Below, piece by piece: positions 6,188 to 7,459 of a stretch of 7,459 bases of DNA. Source of the stretch: Anaerolineales bacterium (lineage in GTDB: Bacteria > Chloroflexota > Anaerolineae > Anaerolineales > DRMV01); the NCBI GenBank assembly GCA_015494815.1, contig WGAK01000174.1, forward strand, positions 1-7,459. Direction: 5' to 3'. The notes below the pieces were generated by a model, which had not been told where the DNA came from, did no database searches, and saw nothing but the letters and a program-made list of their open reading frames with translations. A program made the position numbers and the translations under genes. The stretch's first letter is position 1, and the number at the start of each line of letters is the position of its first letter.

Positions 6188-6727
6188 TTAGCGGCTTTTG
6201 CCCCGCTGAGGGGCCAGAATCATAATCATGGACCGCCCTTCCAGCAGGGGCGGTTTTTCCACCGCGGCGATGTCGGCCAGTTCCTGGGCGATTTCCTTCA
6301 AGTCTTCCAGCACCACTTCGGGATAGGTAATCTCGCGGCCCCGGAATTGGACCCGAATTTTCACCTTCATCCCTTTCTCCAGCCAACCCCGGGCCCGTTT
6401 GACCTTGATGGCCCGGTCTCGGTCGGCGGTCTTGGGCCGCAGGCGCAACTCTTTGACCTCGGTGCGACTGCGGCGACTGCTACGATGGCGCTCCCGTTCC
6501 TCCCGCTGCCGTTCATACAGGAACTTGCCGAAATCCATAATGCGGCACACGGGCGGTTTGGCCGTGGGCGCTACTTCCACCAGGTCCAAATCCGCGGCCT
6601 GGGCCCGCCGCAGGGCTTCTTCGCGCGAGACAATGCCGAAGTTCTCGCCGTTGGGCCCAATGAGGCGTACCTGCGGTGCCCGAATGGCCTGGTTTACTCG
6701 ATAGTCGCTGGCTTTGACGGGGCTAAT
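6188..6727 (-). CDS. infC: Translation initiation factor IF-3, AUU start
   Basis: IF3 binds the 30S subunit, prevents premature 50S joining and checks the start codon and initiator tRNA. The 179 residues contain both domains: the N-domain about 9-78 (VNQAIRAPQVRLIG, LDLVEVAP, PPVCRIMDFGKFLYE) and, after a basic linker at 72-92, the C-domain about 93-172 (KELRLRP, FRGREITYP, MIMILAP). The start is taken as ATT at 6727-6725, since AAAGGAGG (6739-6732) sits 4 nt upstream and the reading frame then begins SPVKASDYRVNQAIRAP, as expected for IF3. The only in-frame ATG codons upstream (6790, 6841) fall in or before the -10 element and would make the Shine-Dalgarno coding; the next ATG downstream is residue 64, inside the N-domain. 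First gene of infC-rpmI-rplT. Identity is near certain; the AUU start is well supported but not proven. Confidence 0.96.
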   Translation of the reverse strand: MSPVKASDYRVNQAIRAPQVRLIGPNGENFGIVSREEALRRAQAADLDLVEVAPTAKPPVCRIMDFGKFLYERQREERERHRSSRRSRTEVKELRLRPKTADRDRAIKVKRARGWLEKGMKVKIRVQFRGREITYPEVVLEDLKEIAQELADIAAVEKPPLLEGRSMIMILAPQRGKSR

Positions 6728-6739
6728 TGTGCCTCCTTT
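6725..6739 (-). promoter_or_regulatory. Shine-Dalgarno and AUU initiation codon of infC
   Basis: AAAGGAGG (6739-6732), spacer CACA, then ATT (6727-6725). The strong ribosome site with no ATG, GTG or TTG at a usable distance marks AUU as the initiator. In E. coli the infC AUU lets IF3 repress its own translation, because IF3 rejects non-canonical start codons; the same loop is expected here. The 4-nt spacing is slightly short. Confidence 0.85.
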
Positions 6740-6761
6740 ATCGTATCCCTCAGGAATGTGG

Positions 6762-6776
6762 CCGACATAGCGTCGG
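6762..6776 (-). promoter_or_regulatory. Small hairpin in the infC leader
   Basis: In the predicted ~52-nt 5' leader, CCGAC and GTCGG (6776-6772 and 6766-6762 on the minus strand) form a 5-bp stem with loop GCTAT. It begins only a few bases after the predicted transcription start, so it may simply protect the 5' end. Weak on its own. Confidence 0.3.
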
Positions 6777-6785
6777 TGCTGCGGT

Positions 6786-6814
6786 AGCATACCATAACTT
6801 AGCCGGGGCGTCAA
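6786..6814 (-). promoter_or_regulatory. Promoter of the infC-rpmI-rplT operon
   Basis: On the minus strand: TTGACG (6814-6809), a 17-bp spacer, then TATGCT (6791-6786), with TGG just before the -10 making it also extended. The two hexamers match the sigma70 consensus at 5/6 and 4/6 with ideal spacing. The predicted start is near 6779, about 52 nt before the AUU codon. A strong housekeeping promoter fits a translation operon. Confidence 0.82.
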
Positions 6815-6874
6815 CGCCGGGGAGCATTTGGGTGCGCTCAAAAGTTACCGCAGGAGGGTATGCTGCGCGTGGCC

Positions 6875-6975
6875 CGCAACCGCGACACACCTTTGTCGGT
6901 GTCGTTGCGAGGGGGCGCAGCCCCCGGTAGGGGCGCACGCCGTGCGCCCGCTTCTGACATGGCCGAAAGGCGGCC
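6875..6975. repeat. Cluster of four consecutive palindromes, REP-like
   Basis: Four inverted repeats lie head to tail: CGCAA+CGACAC with GTGTCG+TTGCG (6875-6909, a 3-nt bulge on one side and a 10-nt loop); GGGGGC/GCCCCC with GCA loop (6911-6925); GGGCGCAC/GTGCGCCC with GCC loop (6931-6949); and GGCCG/CGGCC with AAAGG loop (6961-6975, alternatively a GAAA tetraloop on GCC/GGC). The order of a bulged stem, a GC hairpin and a GGGGCGCAC palindrome resembles dispersed intergenic repeats I associate with Chloroflexota genomes. Copy number elsewhere cannot be seen from this window. Confidence 0.65.
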
Positions 6976-7010
6976 CTTGCCGTCGCGCGAGATGCCACGC
7001 CAGCGGACAG

Positions 7011-7031
7011 GCGTCAGGCGTCAGGTGTCAG
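7011..7031 (+). repeat. Heptanucleotide tandem repeat, three copies
   Basis: GCGTCAG occurs twice in tandem (7011-7017, 7018-7024), followed by GTGTCAG (7025-7031) with one change. A degenerate fourth copy CGGACAG may precede (7004-7010). It is non-coding and resembles the short tandem heptamer repeats found in intergenic DNA of several bacterial groups. Confidence 0.75.
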
Positions 7032-7141
7032 CCGGCAGGCGGGCACGCTCCCAGAGTCACCTCCGGCCCTGCGCCCCAAAACCGCCCGTTTGTCCACTTC
7101 GGCGACATCTGCACGCCCCCGAGCATTTGACCTCGGCTCCA

Positions 7142-7170
7142 TTGCCAAAGCCGTCGCCCGCGGGTAAAAT
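7142..7170 (+). promoter_or_regulatory. Promoter for the membrane-protein gene, predicted near-leaderless mRNA
   Basis: TTGCCA (7142-7147), a 17-bp spacer, and TAAAAT (7165-7170); each hexamer differs from consensus at one base. Transcription should begin about 7177, only some 3 nt before the ATG at 7180. No Shine-Dalgarno is present in the short interval. Confidence 0.7.
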
Positions 7171-7179
7171 CCCTGCATC

Positions 7180-7459
7180 ATGGATGCACAAGGTTGGCTG
7201 CGCGCGGCCCGCTGGGTCGTGGCCGTTCTGGGCGGGTTGGCGGTAGGCCTGGGTGTGTGGACCCTGCGGCAGGCCCAGGGCATCCCCTTCTTTCGCCTGC
7301 GCCGTGAGCGCCTGCTGCGCGGCTGGCGCTGGATTGGCCTGGGGCTGCTGCTCCAGGTCGTGGCGTGGTGGGCCCTCCCCCGCTATGTCGCGTCACGAGG
7401 GGCCGTTGTAGCGCCGGCGCCTCAGGCCACGCCCGCCGCCGCGGCCGCGGGCTCTTCCC
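7180..7459 (+). CDS. Unrecognised two-helix membrane protein, 3' end outside the window
   Basis: I do not recognise this protein. The frame from ATG 7180 stays open to the window end (93 codons plus one base) with GC-rich codon use like its neighbours. It predicts a hydrophobic segment at about residues 11-28 (WVVAVLGGLAVGLGVW), an Arg-rich loop at 30-50 (RLRRERLLRGWR), a second segment at about 51-67 (WIGLGLLLQVVAWWALP), and then an Ala/Pro-rich stretch from about 76 (APAPQATPAAAAA). The positive loop should be cytoplasmic, which places the Ala/Pro linker and whatever follows outside the membrane. That layout suggests a membrane-anchored extracytoplasmic domain beyond the window. Support for the start is the promoter whose predicted start point lies just before this ATG; there is no Shine-Dalgarno. 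An ATG 4 nt later is in another frame. The gene is divergent from infC across the repeat region. Confidence 0.65.
   Translation, partial: MDAQGWLRAARWVVAVLGGLAVGLGVWTLRQAQGIPFFRLRRERLLRGWRWIGLGLLLQVVAWWALPRYVASRGAVVAPAPQATPAAAAAGSS

Larger units (their letters stand above)
6815..7141. other. Non-coding region between the divergent infC and membrane-protein genes
   Basis: No convincing gene is seen in these ~330 bases. Short open frames exist on both strands, but they translate to Arg/Pro/Ala-rich low-complexity sequence and cross the palindromes. The stretch holds a cluster of four hairpins (6875-6975), a 7-bp tandem repeat (7011-7031), and two copies of GAGCATTTG (6822-6830 and 7121-7129) about 300 bp apart. 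It looks like an accumulation site for small interspersed repeats. Confidence 0.7.

Noticed and set aside
6093..6386. Upstream in-frame extension of rpmI into infC
   Set aside because: No L35 family has such an N-terminus and the extension overlaps the end of infC; the GTG at 6092 has a well-spaced Shine-Dalgarno.
6750..6998. A minus-strand frame of 82 codons over the palindrome cluster
   Set aside because: The sequence is a translation of the repeats and overlaps the infC promoter; no ribosome site.
6860..7246. A plus-strand frame of 128 codons with AGGAGG (6852-6857) just before its ATG
   Set aside because: Only 2 nt separate AGGAGG from the ATG; the product is Arg/Pro-rich, is translated through the palindromes and heptamers, and overlaps the better-supported gene at 7180.

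Overview
The window is GC-rich bacterial chromosome carrying ordinary conserved genes, with clear Shine-Dalgarno sites and sigma70-type promoters. Gene content, the L35/L20/IF3 sequences and a cluster of GC-rich intergenic palindromes suggest a member of the Chloroflexota (Anaerolineae-like). That placement is inference from memory of such sequences; no marker search was possible.

Layout, left to right. (1) Positions 1-2002, plus strand: the end of a polyamine ABC transporter operon, namely the 3' part of a PotC-type permease followed by a PotD-type lipoprotein that keeps essentially all known polyamine-contact residues. A hairpin terminator follows. (2) 2203-3171, plus: a single aldo/keto reductase of the Kv-channel beta-subunit-like type, with its own extended -10 promoter. 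It ends at a bidirectional terminator shared with the next, convergent gene. (3) 3290-5287, minus: a 665-residue fusion of an MTA/SAH-deaminase-type amidohydrolase with a C-terminal CYTH (triphosphate tunnel) domain. Two acidic positions of its metal-binding signature are changed. (4) 5432-6727, minus: the conserved infC-rpmI-rplT operon (IF3, L35, L20). infC most likely starts at an AUU codon, has a well-formed promoter just upstream, and both intergenic gaps hold strong RNA hairpins suited to autogenous control. (5) 6815-7164: a non-coding stretch with four consecutive palindromes and a 7-bp tandem repeat. (6) From 7180, plus, running off the end: an unrecognised two-helix membrane protein with a promoter placed so that its mRNA would be nearly leaderless.

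Working together: infC, rpmI and rplT form a translation operon. The polyamine transporter and the MTA/SAH deaminase could be linked, because MTA is the by-product of spermidine synthesis, but they are on opposite strands in separate transcription units, so this is only suggestive. The most unusual items are the deaminase-CYTH fusion with altered metal ligands, the infC AUU start with the hairpins of its operon, and the palindrome cluster between the divergent infC and membrane-protein genes. I see no CRISPR array, tRNA, rRNA, transposase or phage gene.
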